Source: an alpha proteobacterium SCGC AAA536-K22
Lineage (GTDB): Bacteria > Pseudomonadota > Alphaproteobacteria > Puniceispirillales > Marisalimonadaceae
Reading direction: 5' to 3'
Length of the DNA stretch: 64,000 nt
Assembly: GCA_000421325.1 (NCBI GenBank)
Contig: ATWQ01000001.1
Span: 146,011 to 210,010, forward strand
The notes beneath the pieces were generated by a model, which did not search any database, had not been told where the DNA came from, and was given only the letters and a program-made list of their open reading frames with translations. Positions 9,299 through 19,297 of the stretch are shown piece by piece. Position 1 is the first letter of the stretch; the number at the start of each line of letters is the position of its first letter. Position numbers and translations under genes: made by a program.

Positions 9299-10390
9299 TT
9301 AATAAAATGGACTTTTGTGTGTGTTTTCTCTTGTATACAAAAAAATAAAACATACAATTAAAATAGATATCGGAAATAAATACATAAATGGTACAAAAAA
9401 AGTGTCACTGTGTACTGCATTTTTTAAAATTATAACTAAACTTTGAAGTACAAAAACTATTCCAATTGTCATAGTTTTCTTATATGTAATTAATATTCTT
9501 GAATATTGTTCTTTGAGTATAGTTAACATAACTATTAAGGTGAAAATAATTGGCATAAATACAATAGTGTTTCTAGTATGAGCTTCTGCTAAGAATTTAC
9601 CACGTTTGCTCAGATTTTTTTCTGCTTTCTGTATCAATTCAAAAAAACTATACTCGTTATATTCCACAACTCTTGTAGCAACTAATTTTTTTTTATCTTT
9701 TTGTATTGTTATATTATAATTATCAAAATTTAAGACTGTTGAACGACCTTTTTTATCGGTTGATATTCTAGTTCCTTCAATCATCATTAAATTAATAGCT
9801 TCACCAACATTCAAATTACCTCTTTTCGAAAAATATTCTACTAGGTATAGATTATCAGTTCGATCTTGAATAAATATTTCCTCTAAATTATTATTATTTT
9901 TTAACTTTCCTATAAATATTGTTTGGGTTTTGTTAATATCTATAAAAATATTGTCTCTTAAAATAAATTCTTGATTACTATTTCTAATTTCATTTTGTAA
10001 TTTTTTAAAATTTCTATATGTTTCGGGAAGAATAAAATGTGATATTATAAACAATATTAATGAACATACCAAAGCTACTAAAAGAGCAGGTTTACTAATT
10101 TTCAAAGGACTAAAACCAGCTGATTTCATTACTATAATTTCTTTATCATTTTGAAGTCTCAAATAAGAGATCATACAACCAGCGAAAGTACCAAGTGGCA
10201 AAGCTATTAATAACCAGCTTGGTAAGCTGTAAACAGATAAGATAAAGAAATCAGCAAGATTAGCTCCTTTCTCAATTATTAATTTTATACTTTTGAAAGA
10301 TTGACTTAACCAAATAACTCCTAAAAAAACACATGTTGAAAGAAAAACACTTTTTGATGTTTGTCGAAATATATAGCTTGTTAAAATCAT
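9299..10390 (-). CDS. lptF: LPS export permease LptF
   Basis: Partner permease subunit of LptB2FG. The 363 residues show the same arrangement as LptG: membrane segments near residues 10-30, 45-70 and 97-120, a periplasmic domain, and C-terminal segments from about residue 270. The conserved start ILTSYIFRQTSKSV and the VMKSAGFSPLKI cytoplasmic loop, typical of contact with LptB, are visible. It is the first gene of the minus-strand operon and is divergent from pepA across a 105-base gap. Confidence 0.88.
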   Translation of the reverse strand: MILTSYIFRQTSKSVFLSTCVFLGVIWLSQSFKSIKLIIEKGANLADFFILSVYSLPSWLLIALPLGTFAGCMISYLRLQNDKEIIVMKSAGFSPLKISKPALLVALVCSLILFIISHFILPETYRNFKKLQNEIRNSNQEFILRDNIFIDINKTQTIFIGKLKNNNNLEEIFIQDRTDNLYLVEYFSKRGNLNVGEAINLMMIEGTRISTDKKGRSTVLNFDNYNITIQKDKKKLVATRVVEYNEYSFFELIQKAEKNLSKRGKFLAEAHTRNTIVFMPIIFTLIVMLTILKEQYSRILITYKKTMTIGIVFVLQSLVIILKNAVHSDTFFVPFMYLFPISILIVCFIFLYTRENTHKSPFY

Positions 10391-10495
10391 AAAAAAATAT
10401 TATCAGAAAAGTTAAAATTAACTATTTTAAAATATCACATTATTATACCTTATGTGGATATATACAATAATACTAATTAGATTAAAGGAAAAAAT

Positions 10496-11962
10496 ATGCT
10501 TGTTAATAATAGGTTTATAAAATTTAAATTTGAAAAACCAAATGAGAATTTAAAACTTAATCATCAAAATATAACAAATGTTTTATTTTATTCTGAGAAA
10601 AACCTTTTATTATCTAAGGGCTTATCTATTGAGAAAAATTTAGAAAAATTTTTAAAGAAAATTATTGAAAATAATTTGGCAAGCATCTGTATTGTCAGAT
10701 CTGAGAAGGGAATATTTCTTTTAATCAATAGAAAGGATCATAAAAGTGATTTGACGAATAAATATTTAGAAGATCTTGGTGGGAGTATATTTAATCAAAC
10801 CAAGTCTATAGGATGTTCTGAAGTTAGAATTTTTGAACATGATCAATATTTAAACAAACAGATTGCCTTAGGTATTTTATTAAGTTCATATAAATTCAAT
10901 AACTATAAAAAAAATAAGTCAAAAGATATTATTGATATAAAAAATGTCACATTTATTTGTGATGAACCAAAAAAACATTCTCAAAATATACAAGAGATCA
11001 AAAATATTGCCAATGGTGTTTTTACTGCTAGAGATTTAGTATGGCAACCAGCAAACATTCTCTTTCCATCAAGCTTTGCCAATGAGTGTAAAAAACTTAA
11101 AAAAATTGGAGTTAAGGTTACTACATACAATGAGAAACAATTGGAAAAACTTGGTATGGATGCTTTATTAGCAGTTGGGCGAGGCTCAAGAAAAGATAGT
11201 CAAGTTGTAGTTATGGAATGGTCGGGTGGAAAAAAAGAAACTCCTCCTATGGCATTTATTGGTAAAGGTGTATGTTTTGATTCTGGTGGATTATCTTTAA
11301 AGCCGCCAAAGTCTATGGAGGATATGAAATGGGATATGGGTGGTGCGGCAACAGTTACAGGACTAATTGAAACTGCTGCTTTATCTAAGATTAAAAAAAA
11401 TGTTATTGGGGTCATAGGACTTGTTGAAAACATGCCTGATGGAGATGCGCAAAGACCTGGAGATGTTGTGAAGTCTGTTTCAGGTCAAACGATTGAAGTT
11501 TTGAATACAGATGCAGAAGGAAGATTAGTATTGGCTGACATACTCTCTTGGACAGAAAAGAAATTTAAGCCAAAGTTTATGATAGATTTAGCTACGTTAA
11601 CTGGAGCCATGATAGTTGCCTTAGGTGATATTAGAGCTGGACTGTTTTCAAATAATAAAGATGTTTCTAAAGCCATTTTTAATGCTGGTGAAATTACTGG
11701 AGAAAAGGTTTGGGAAATGCCTATGGATGATGATTATGATCAATTAATAAAAACAGAGATTGCAGATATGAAAAATATTGGAGGACCTGGAGCAGGTTCT
11801 ATTACAGCAGCCTGTTTTTTAAAAAGACATGTTGAAAAAACTCCATGGGCTCATTTAGATATTGCTGGAGTAACATGGAAAAATAAATCCTCACCTTCAG
11901 TTCCATATGGTGGTGTAGGATGGGGAGTTAAAATGTTGTATCAGTTAATTAAACAACACTAG
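10496..11962 (+). CDS. pepA: Leucyl aminopeptidase (M17)
   Basis: Cytosolic dimetal aminopeptidase removing N-terminal residues from peptides. The 488-residue protein has an N-terminal M17 domain and a catalytic C-terminal domain. Metal and catalytic residues are intact: Lys257 and Asp262 in GKGVCFDSGG, Asp280 in KWDMGGA, and Asp339/Glu341 with Arg343 in NTDAEGR. AAAGGA precedes the ATG. TTATTA (10440) and TACAAT (10463) with a 17-base spacer are a plausible but unproven promoter. holC, often next in alphaproteobacteria, is missing. Confidence 0.96.
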   Translation: MLVNNRFIKFKFEKPNENLKLNHQNITNVLFYSEKNLLLSKGLSIEKNLEKFLKKIIENNLASICIVRSEKGIFLLINRKDHKSDLTNKYLEDLGGSIFNQTKSIGCSEVRIFEHDQYLNKQIALGILLSSYKFNNYKKNKSKDIIDIKNVTFICDEPKKHSQNIQEIKNIANGVFTARDLVWQPANILFPSSFANECKKLKKIGVKVTTYNEKQLEKLGMDALLAVGRGSRKDSQVVVMEWSGGKKETPPMAFIGKGVCFDSGGLSLKPPKSMEDMKWDMGGAATVTGLIETAALSKIKKNVIGVIGLVENMPDGDAQRPGDVVKSVSGQTIEVLNTDAEGRLVLADILSWTEKKFKPKFMIDLATLTGAMIVALGDIRAGLFSNNKDVSKAIFNAGEITGEKVWEMPMDDDYDQLIKTEIADMKNIGGPGAGSITAACFLKRHVEKTPWAHLDIAGVTWKNKSSPSVPYGGVGWGVKMLYQLIKQH

Positions 11963-12051
11963 CATTATTAAGATAAATTTTTGAAATGTTTTTTTAAAAG
12001 GTCTTGCTTATTTGAGACAAAACATATAAAAATTTTTTTTTGGAGAATATA

Positions 12052-12474
12052 ATGACAATTGAAAACACGTTATCCATAATTAAACCAGACGCTACTAAAA
12101 GAAATATAACTGGTTCTATAAATGCTAAATTTGAAGATTCTGGCCTAAATATAATAGCACAAAAACGATTGCAATTGACTAAGGGTATGGCTAAAAAATT
12201 CTATGAGGTCCATAAAGATAGACCTTTTTTCAATAATTTAGTTGATTTCATGATTTCTGGTCCTGTTATCGCTCAAGTGCTTAGAGGTGAAAACGCCGTA
12301 AAGCTGAATAGAGACATTATGGGAGCAACTAATCCAAAAGAAGCTGAAAAAGGCACTATTAGAAATGAGTTTGCAGAAAGCATAGAAGCGAATTCTGTAC
12401 ATGGTTCTGACAGTCTTGAAAATGCAAAATCTGAAATTGCATTTTTTTTCGCTGAAATAGAATTAGTTTACTAA
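12052..12474 (+). CDS. ndk: Nucleoside diphosphate kinase
   Basis: Transfers the gamma phosphate between nucleoside triphosphates and diphosphates through a phosphohistidine. At 140 residues it is normal in length, with [11 protein letters not shown] near the N-terminus and the active histidine in NSVHGSDS near residue 117. I choose ATG 12052 because GGAG at 12042-12045 is well spaced; an in-frame TTG at 12040 would lie before the ribosome binding site. It is downstream of pepA on the same strand. Confidence 0.97.
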   Translation: MTIENTLSIIKPDATKRNITGSINAKFEDSGLNIIAQKRLQLTKGMAKKFYEVHKDRPFFNNLVDFMISGPVIAQVLRGENAVKLNRDIMGATNPKEAEKGTIRNEFAESIEANSVHGSDSLENAKSEIAFFFAEIELVY

Positions 12475-12477
12475 ATT

Positions 12478-12606
12478 TTAAACTAGAAAAATTGCCATTA
12501 AGGCAACAATCGCGATAATGATGACTGTACTGTAGGTAGTATATTTTAAGAAATTTTCATAAAATATTTTATGTTCCTCTGTTTCTTTATCAATTTTATT
12601 ATTCAT
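12478..12606 (-). CDS. aa3-type cytochrome oxidase subunit IV
   Basis: A 42-residue protein: a charged N-terminus rich in Lys and Glu (MNNKIDKETEEHKIFYENF) followed by one membrane helix (about residues 24-42) ending AIVALMAIFLV. Short charged head, a YENFLKYTTYS segment and one helix match the alphaproteobacterial cytochrome c oxidase subunit IV family (PF07835). AAGGAG lies 6 bases before the ATG, so it is very probably translated. It lies 3 bp from the convergent ndk and downstream of purM, away from the main oxidase genes. Identification is by pattern; the helix alone is not diagnostic. Confidence 0.75.
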   Translation of the reverse strand: MNNKIDKETEEHKIFYENFLKYTTYSTVIIIAIVALMAIFLV

Positions 12607-12714
12607 ATCTAACTCCTTAAATTAATAAAATTAGTAATTAATTAACTATTCTTCCATTATACTAATCTGGCTCAATAATATTGTGTTTTAGCCTCAAATA
12701 TAGTTTAACAAAAA

Positions 12715-13791
12715 TTATAGCTCCCATCCATCAAATATAACGCTATTGTTTGACGTATTTTCGATCATTGAACCAATTAAAAATGAATTATAACCAGCTT
12801 TGTTTATATTCATCATTACTGTTTCTAAATCTTTTTTACTTACAAATATTAAAAGTCCAATTCCACAGTTGAAAGTTTTAACTAGCTCAAAAAGAGAAAT
12901 ATTTGCTTTACTTTGGAGCCATTTAAACAATGGTGGAAGTTCATAATTTTTCATATCAAATTTAATTGTTAGATTTTTGTTAAATGCTCTTGGAGGATTT
13001 TCAATTAAACCTCCACCAGTTATGTGGCTTATAGACTTTATTTCATGTTTTTTATTTCCGGCTAATAATGCGTTTGTATATAAAATTGTAGGCTCCATCA
13101 ATATATTAGCAAGTGTTTTTGATTTATCAAATTGAGGTGCTTCAAATATGTTAATTGAATGAGTTTCTAGAACTTTTCTTACTAGTGAGTAGCCATTAGA
13201 ATGAATACCACTACTAGATAAGCCAATAACATAATCACCACTTTTAACTGCGCTTTTCTTAAAAAGGTTATTTCTTTCTACAGCACCAACACAAAAACCA
13301 GCTAAGTCAAAATTGTTGTTTTCATAGTGTCCTGGCATTTCAGCGGTCTCGCCACCAATAAGAGCGCATCCTGATTGTTTGCAGCCTTCTGCTATTCCTT
13401 TAATAATTTCAATTGCTATGTCTTTGTCTAATTTACCTGTAGCATAGTAATCCATAAAAAAAAGTGGTTTGGCCCCCTGAGCTAATACATCATTTGCGCA
13501 CATAGCTACCAAATCAATTCCAATATTAAAATATGACTTAGTTTCAATAGCTAATTTTAATTTAGTTCCAACGCCATCAGTACTGGAAACAAGAATAGGA
13601 TCTTTAAAGCCAGTCTTTTTTAAATCAAACAACCCACCGAATCCACCTAATTCACCTGTAGCACCTTTTATTGATGTAGCTTTTGTAATATCAGAAATTT
13701 CACTAACAAGTTTATTACCCTCGTCAATATTCACACCTGAGTCTTTATATGTTATAGGGTTATTGGTCATGTTATTTGGTTCTTTGTTCAC
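12715..13791 (-). CDS. purM: Phosphoribosylformylglycinamidine cyclo-ligase
   Basis: AIR synthetase, the fifth step of purine synthesis, closing the imidazole ring with ATP. The 358-residue protein shows the start TYKDSGVNIDEG, the glycine-rich GATGELGGFGG, STDGVGTKLK and GGETAEMPG, all PurM hallmarks. The start may instead be Met8. It is divergent from the DUF2066 gene, as in other alphaproteobacteria, but purN, its usual downstream partner, is replaced by the small oxidase subunit gene. Confidence 0.95.
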   Translation of the reverse strand: MNKEPNNMTNNPITYKDSGVNIDEGNKLVSEISDITKATSIKGATGELGGFGGLFDLKKTGFKDPILVSSTDGVGTKLKLAIETKSYFNIGIDLVAMCANDVLAQGAKPLFFMDYYATGKLDKDIAIEIIKGIAEGCKQSGCALIGGETAEMPGHYENNNFDLAGFCVGAVERNNLFKKSAVKSGDYVIGLSSSGIHSNGYSLVRKVLETHSINIFEAPQFDKSKTLANILMEPTILYTNALLAGNKKHEIKSISHITGGGLIENPPRAFNKNLTIKFDMKNYELPPLFKWLQSKANISLFELVKTFNCGIGLLIFVSKKDLETVMMNINKAGYNSFLIGSMIENTSNNSVIFDGWEL

Positions 13792-13915
13792 TTTGAAGCT
13801 ATTTTTTGTAATATGTCACTATGACTAACACGTAATGAAAATTATTCTTAGATTTATATATTGATATATCGATGTTATAGTTACATATCAATTAAAAAAG
13901 TCAGGCAGTTATTTA

Positions 13916-15256
13916 ATGTCATTCAACTACTTCAAAATCATTCTAACTATAATCTTTAAAATATTTTTTTTTATTTCAATATCCTTTGCTTCAATAAATG
14001 AGGATTGTCAGAATTCATCATTTTATATAAAAAACATAAGCGTAGATTTAACAAAAGAATCAATTAATGAAGCTAGATTTCAAGCTGAAAATAAAGCAAA
14101 ATTATTAGGAGTAAGAAGGCTTACTAATAGATTGCTTATAAAGAAAAATAACTTAAAATTTAAGAAAAATGAAATTTCAACATTAGTTAATTATTTAAAA
14201 ATTAATAAAGAAGCTAATAGTGACAAAAGATACTTAGCTAATTTTGATATTTGTTTTAATAGAAACTTAGTGATTAATTTTTTTCGTAAAAACAAGTTAA
14301 AATATTCTGAAACTTACAGAGAACCTATTTCTATTCTTCCAATATTTAAAGGTCCTAGAGGGTTTGTTATGTGGGATGAGAAAGACGGATGGTATAAAAA
14401 ATGGAAAAAACACATAAAATCAGTTGACGGTTTAGTTAAAGTAAAACTTGCTCAGGGCAATTTTCAGTTAAATAGAACTATAAGTGCTAATGTTCTCCTA
14501 AACTCAGACAAAAATCTTATTAATAAAATAATTAAAAATGAAAAAACCAACGCTTTATTAGTTGTAATAGCGGAACCTATTTTAAAAACTAATGGGAAAA
14601 CTTATTTGACCACCTACGCTAAACATTACAATTTTGACGGGAAATTAGTAAATACAGTTTATAGAAATATAACACCTCTTAAGAAAACTTCTTCTATATA
14701 TGATGTAGATGAAAATCTAATTAAAAAAGAAATATTAAAAATGATTGGTTCAATTGAAAAAAATTGGAAACAAAACAATTTGATAGATACTAGTATATTA
14801 AATGTGGTAGATTTAGTAATTCCAATTACCTCTATAATGTCTACTAAATTAGAAAATAAATTATTATTTAATGATAAAATAGTAAGCGTACAATCAACCC
14901 AAGGTTTTTCAGAAAAAGGTTTACTTAAAATTCAGAATGAGAGTATTTTTTACAAAAATAAAACACTTAAAAGTTTTAATAATATCACAAGAAATATTTT
15001 TGATTCTTCTAGTCAGTTGAAATATGAAAAGAATATTTCTGTAAATCAGAAGGATATAAGAGTTTGGCCTATGGTTTTGAAAAAACTTGAAAAATTACCT
15101 TTTGTTATTGAAGTTAAAGTGGTTTCGATTACTAATTCAGAAGGTAGAATTATAGTAAAGTTTATGGGTAATAAGAAAACTTTTTTTCAAGCTGTTAATG
15201 AAAAAAAACTAATATTCGAAAATTTAAATTCTAGACAATATATACTTGTTAATTAA
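13916..15256 (+). CDS. DUF2066-family secreted protein
   Basis: Function unknown. A signal peptide covers about residues 1-27 (hydrophobic FKIILTIIFKIFFFISISFAS). The mature part starts with a segment resembling the DUF2066 N-terminus, in which ARFQAENKAKLLGVRRLTNR and a conserved EPISILPIFKGP stand out. The family is found divergent from purM and upstream of a PerM-type permease and hdaA in alphaproteobacteria, which supports the call. Two Cys at the N-terminus (about residues 32 and 103) could form a disulfide. Confidence 0.75.
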   Translation: MSFNYFKIILTIIFKIFFFISISFASINEDCQNSSFYIKNISVDLTKESINEARFQAENKAKLLGVRRLTNRLLIKKNNLKFKKNEISTLVNYLKINKEANSDKRYLANFDICFNRNLVINFFRKNKLKYSETYREPISILPIFKGPRGFVMWDEKDGWYKKWKKHIKSVDGLVKVKLAQGNFQLNRTISANVLLNSDKNLINKIIKNEKTNALLVVIAEPILKTNGKTYLTTYAKHYNFDGKLVNTVYRNITPLKKTSSIYDVDENLIKKEILKMIGSIEKNWKQNNLIDTSILNVVDLVIPITSIMSTKLENKLLFNDKIVSVQSTQGFSEKGLLKIQNESIFYKNKTLKSFNNITRNIFDSSSQLKYEKNISVNQKDIRVWPMVLKKLEKLPFVIEVKVVSITNSEGRIIVKFMGNKKTFFQAVNEKKLIFENLNSRQYILVN

Positions 15257-15276
15257 TTTAGATTAAGGTTCGATAA

Positions 15277-16290
15277 ATGTCAGATTATCTAAAAAGAATT
15301 TATCCTTATGCATTTATATTACTATTATTATTAATTGTAATTTATTTGTTTGAAGTATTAATTCCGTTTGCAGTAGCTTTTATTATTGCTTATCTAGTTA
15401 ATCCATTAAAAATATTTTTTGATAAATATCTTAACACAACATTTTCAAGTTTTTTATCCGTAGTATTTTTTATATTAAGTTTTTTTTCTGTTTTAATTTT
15501 AATTTTGCCTATTATTTTTTATCAATTACAAAATTTAATAATTATTGCACCTGAATACTTGAATGAAGCCGAAAAATTTATTAAGGAAATAAATAACAAA
15601 TATTTACTTAGTGAAAAAATAAAAGCTATAGATTATACCAGTTTTTTTAAGCCATTATCTAATAATCTTCTTAACTCTGGTAATCATTTAATAAATAATG
15701 GAATAGAATTTTTCAGTAGTGTGTTTAACATTATTTTAATATTTATTATAAGCTTTTATATGAGTTTAGAGTTTAATAAAATTAAACTATTTTTATATCA
15801 TTTTGCAAATAAATCTCATTTTCGAGATTTCCCAATTTTAATAAAAGAAATAGACCAAGTTTTAGCAAAATTTATACGTGGTCAGGGTTTGGTATGTGTA
15901 ATTTTATCTATTTTTTATGGAACAGGATTATTTTTAGTTGGTATAAAATTTGGAATTATTCTTGGTATATTTGCAGGTGTTATATCTTTTATACCTTTTG
16001 TAGGAGCTTTCTTAGGTGGTGGGTTTACTCTAATTTTAGGCTTTACTCAATTTGGAATGTCTTTTGAATTATTAACTTTATTATTAATTTTTGTTTTTGG
16101 ACAATTATTTGAAAGTTATTATTTAACTCCAAAATTAGTTGGAGATGCAATAAAATTAAATCCAATTTGGATTATATTTGCGTTGTCAACAGGAGCCTTT
16201 TTAGCAGGTTTTGTTGGAGTGTTGATATCCTTACCAGTCGCTGCTGTTTTAGGTGTTCTTGTAAGGTACTATTTCATAAAAATATTTTAA
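15277..16290 (+). CDS. AI-2E/PerM-family permease
   Basis: Membrane protein of 337 residues with about eight predicted helices and the family signature FGQLFESYYLTPKLVGDAIKL near residues 265-290. Members have been linked to autoinducer-2 export or Na+/H+ antiport; the substrate here is unknown. The gene lies 20 bp after the DUF2066 gene and 13 bp before hdaA, so the three probably form one operon. Confidence 0.88.
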   Translation: MSDYLKRIYPYAFILLLLLIVIYLFEVLIPFAVAFIIAYLVNPLKIFFDKYLNTTFSSFLSVVFFILSFFSVLILILPIIFYQLQNLIIIAPEYLNEAEKFIKEINNKYLLSEKIKAIDYTSFFKPLSNNLLNSGNHLINNGIEFFSSVFNIILIFIISFYMSLEFNKIKLFLYHFANKSHFRDFPILIKEIDQVLAKFIRGQGLVCVILSIFYGTGLFLVGIKFGIILGIFAGVISFIPFVGAFLGGGFTLILGFTQFGMSFELLTLLLIFVFGQLFESYYLTPKLVGDAIKLNPIWIIFALSTGAFLAGFVGVLISLPVAAVLGVLVRYYFIKIF

Positions 16291-16303
16291 TGATATTAGT
16301 TAT

Positions 16304-17020
16304 ATGACTTTAAAAATAAGAAATATTAATAAATATGTTTTAAATAAACAAATGGCACTACCATTAACTTTTAAAATATCTAAGAATAGAGAAAATTTTA
16401 TTATTTCAAAATGTAATGAAAAAGCTGTAAAGTTAATAGACAATTCATCTTTTTGGCAAAATAAAAGAAAAATTAATTCTATACCAGCTGCGATTATTTT
16501 TGGACCAAAAGGTTCTGGTAAAACACATTTGTCTTATATATTTAAAGAACATAATCGATGTGAATATTTATCCTCTTTATCTAGTTTTAATTTAGATAAA
16601 ATAGAAGAAGGTAAAAAATTTATATTAGATGATTTTATTCCTGGTGAAAAATATCCGTCAGAATTAGTTATGCATTTTTTAAACAGAGTCACATACCAAG
16701 ATGGTTCAGTTTTATTTTTGTCAAATCTATCACCCTCAAATATGGATTGGAAACTTGACGATCTTAATTCAAGAATACGCAGTTTAATTTCTAGTAAAAT
16801 AAATTTGCCAGATGATGTGCTTTTATATTCCTTCATGGTTAAGTATTCAAATGATAAGAAATTATTAATAAATGATAAACAACTCATATATATATTAGAG
16901 AGATTAGAAAGAAATTTTGGGAGTGTTATTAGTGTAATTGATAAACTAGATACTTATTCTTTAGAAATGAAAGAAAAAATTAGTTATAAAATCATTAAAA
17001 CCATTTTAAATGAAATTTAG
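16304..17020 (+). CDS. hdaA: DnaA-related regulatory inactivator HdaA
   Basis: Hda homologue that binds the sliding clamp and promotes hydrolysis of DnaA-ATP, limiting replication initiation. The clamp-binding motif QMALPL is at residues 16-21, the P-loop GPKGSGKT at 67-74 and a Walker B-like FILDDF near residue 105. LNSRIRSLISSKINLP carries the sensor/arginine-finger region. The 238 residues lack the DNA-binding domain of DnaA. It ends 6 bp from the convergent rnd gene. Confidence 0.9.
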   Translation: MTLKIRNINKYVLNKQMALPLTFKISKNRENFIISKCNEKAVKLIDNSSFWQNKRKINSIPAAIIFGPKGSGKTHLSYIFKEHNRCEYLSSLSSFNLDKIEEGKKFILDDFIPGEKYPSELVMHFLNRVTYQDGSVLFLSNLSPSNMDWKLDDLNSRIRSLISSKINLPDDVLLYSFMVKYSNDKKLLINDKQLIYILERLERNFGSVISVIDKLDTYSLEMKEKISYKIIKTILNEI

Positions 17021-17026
17021 TAATAG

Positions 17027-18181
17027 TTAAAAATTTAATTTTTTAACTTTATTATTTTTAATAGTGAAACCTAGTTTGCCTTCTAATAGTAAATCTACAA
17101 AATTTCCAAAGATCTCATATCTCCAACCTTCAAATATTTTAAGACCGTCTCTTTTACCATTTAAGATGGACTTAAGATCAGTTACATCAGCAATTAACTT
17201 TTCTGCTAATCCACTTTCTTCGGAACAATATAAGAGTAGGAGTTTTAATAAATCTAAACTTGATTTATCGGCATTACATTTTTTATTAATTTTAGAAATT
17301 TGCGGCCAAGTATTAGCGTTCATTCTTTCTGCAACTTTAATCATTTTTATAATTTCATTCAAATCACTATGAGATAAATTTTTTGGTATACCCCTAATTT
17401 TTTTAAAAAAATCAATTTTGTTAGGTTTAAATAGAGATATATTTACTAAAGTTTCATCTCTAATTAATCTATTTCTAGGAATATTTCTTCGTATACATTC
17501 TTCTTCTCGCCACTTTGCAAGAGTTTTAAGTATGTTTAATGTTTCTGGTTTAGAATATTTTATTTTAATTCTTTTCCAAGCATCTTCAGGATTTACATAA
17601 TATAAATCTTTTTTGTTTAGTTGTTCAATTTCTTTACTAACCCATTCTTGTCTACCTGAATCTTCAATTAATTTATTTATTAAAGGAAATAATTTTATTA
17701 AATGTGTTACATCTGAAATTGCATAATCTAATTGACTTTTTGTAAGTGGCCTTTGTAACCAATTTGTAAATTGATTTTCTTTATTTATAGATAATCCTAA
17801 AAATCTATCTACTAATCTTTCATAACCAACCTGATCACCTAATCCACAAAACATTGCAGCTATTTGTGTGTCATAAATTGGTTTTGGAATTTCTCCAGTC
17901 AAATTTAAAAAAATTTCTATATCTTGTCGCCCGGAGTGAAAAACTTTTAAAATATTTTCATTTGTAAGTAATTCCCATATTGGTTTCATGTTTATATTTG
18001 AAAGTGGATCAATTGCAGCTGCAAAATCTTCACCTGCAATTTGAACTAATGATAATATAGGATAGTAAGTGTTGTCTCTAATAAATTCAGTGTCAATGGC
18101 TAACACTTTTTGTTTTAAACATTTATTATTAAATTCTTTTAATGTATAATCATCTGTGATTATCTGATTTTTTTTGTTCAT
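17027..18181 (-). CDS. rnd: Ribonuclease D
   Basis: 3'-5' exoribonuclease in tRNA and small RNA maturation. DEDDy catalytic residues are visible: Asp30 and Glu32 in AIDTEF, Asp87 in SGRQDIEIF, and Tyr153/Asp157 in YAISDVTHL. The C-terminal half, with AKWREEECIRRNIPRNRLIRD, is the HRDC-type region. Length of 384 residues is standard. Divergent from eipB across 75 bp. Confidence 0.95.
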   Translation of the reverse strand: MNKKNQIITDDYTLKEFNNKCLKQKVLAIDTEFIRDNTYYPILSLVQIAGEDFAAAIDPLSNINMKPIWELLTNENILKVFHSGRQDIEIFLNLTGEIPKPIYDTQIAAMFCGLGDQVGYERLVDRFLGLSINKENQFTNWLQRPLTKSQLDYAISDVTHLIKLFPLINKLIEDSGRQEWVSKEIEQLNKKDLYYVNPEDAWKRIKIKYSKPETLNILKTLAKWREEECIRRNIPRNRLIRDETLVNISLFKPNKIDFFKKIRGIPKNLSHSDLNEIIKMIKVAERMNANTWPQISKINKKCNADKSSLDLLKLLLLYCSEESGLAEKLIADVTDLKSILNGKRDGLKIFEGWRYEIFGNFVDLLLEGKLGFTIKNNKVKKLNF

Positions 18182-18256
18182 TCTTAATAATCTAACTTAA
18201 TTCTCTAAGAAAATGTTTAAATATTAATAGCACGATATTGGTAATGAGGTATAAAA

Positions 18257-19051
18257 ATGTTTTTTAAAAATTATATTTATCTTTTGTCTGTTTTTTTAAT
18301 TCTAACTACAAGCCCATCTTTTGGTATTAAACTTTTATCACATAAAGCTACTTATACACTTAATGTTGAGGATATAGAAGAAAACAGTTTTCTTGAAGGA
18401 GGGCAAGGTCAAACATATTTTGAAATAATAGAAAAATGTGATGGTTGGAATGTAAAAGAAGACTATGTTCTTGTATACGAGTTACCTGAAAAAAAAATGA
18501 CTAATAGTTATTCTCGTTATTCAACATTTGAAAATTTCTTAGGAACAAAGCATAGTTTTGAATTAAATGAAAAAAGTGAATTAAATGGTAATAATTCCTA
18601 TCAAGGTTTTATCGAAAAAAATAATACTAATATTTCTGGATCAGTAATTAATAATTCTATTAAACAATTATCGTTTAATAAAGATACATTATTGCCTATT
18701 GAGCATTTAAAAAAACTTATTGAAGCTGCTAAAAATGAAAAAAAAATATTTACAAAAAAAGTATTTTTTGGAAATGAGGATAAAGAATATATTAAAATAG
18801 TGTCTGCATTTATAGGTAAAAAACAAAAATCTAAATTTAAAAAATTTGACTATTTTAAAAATAAAATTATTTGGCCCATGAAAATAGCTTTTTATAAAGA
18901 GAACACCAAATCGGAAAATCCTGATTATGAAATAAGCTTGGATTTAGATGAACATGGGGTAGTACATTCATATAAAGTCGATTATGGGAATTTTAAAATT
19001 ACGGCAGTGCTAAAAGATTTTAATGTCTTGCAAAAAGAAAGCTGTAAATAA
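18257..19051 (+). CDS. eipB: Cell envelope integrity protein EipB (DUF1849)
   Basis: Periplasmic beta-spiral protein of the DUF1849 family, required for envelope integrity in Brucella. The 264-residue protein has a signal peptide (residues 1-23, ending SFG), the family segment SHKATYTLNVEDIEE, and GGQGQTYFEIIEKCDGW. Cys61 and the penultimate Cys263 correspond to the conserved disulfide pair of EipB. GAGGT lies upstream of the ATG. It is monocistronic and converges on rpmG with an 8 bp gap. Confidence 0.88.
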   Translation: MFFKNYIYLLSVFLILTTSPSFGIKLLSHKATYTLNVEDIEENSFLEGGQGQTYFEIIEKCDGWNVKEDYVLVYELPEKKMTNSYSRYSTFENFLGTKHSFELNEKSELNGNNSYQGFIEKNNTNISGSVINNSIKQLSFNKDTLLPIEHLKKLIEAAKNEKKIFTKKVFFGNEDKEYIKIVSAFIGKKQKSKFKKFDYFKNKIIWPMKIAFYKENTKSENPDYEISLDLDEHGVVHSYKVDYGNFKITAVLKDFNVLQKESCK

Positions 19052-19059
19052 AAAATTTA

Positions 19060-19227
19060 TTATTTAATTTTAGCTTCTTTAAATAATACATGTTTACGAA
19101 CTTTAGGGTCGTATTTCATAAGTTCTAATTTTTCAGGCTTTGTTCTAGGATTTTTTTTAGTAACATAAAAAAAGCCTGTGTCTGCAGAACTTAATAATTT
19201 TATCTGTAAAGTTGCTGGTTTAGCCAT
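19060..19227 (-). CDS. rpmG: 50S ribosomal protein L33
   Basis: A 55-residue ribosomal protein reading [20 protein letters not shown] at its start, with the [19 protein letters not shown] core typical of L33. It is the cysteine-free (zinc-independent) form. GGAG lies 7 bases upstream of the ATG. It sits downstream of rnr on the same strand, as in other alphaproteobacteria, separated by 70 bp. Confidence 0.96.
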   Translation of the reverse strand: MAKPATLQIKLLSSADTGFFYVTKKNPRTKPEKLELMKYDPKVRKHVLFKEAKIK

Positions 19228-19297
19228 TAAAATCTCCATCTAATTTTTGATAATTTAGCTCTTTTTTTTATAAAGTCAAGTTATCGACGTTTTATTT

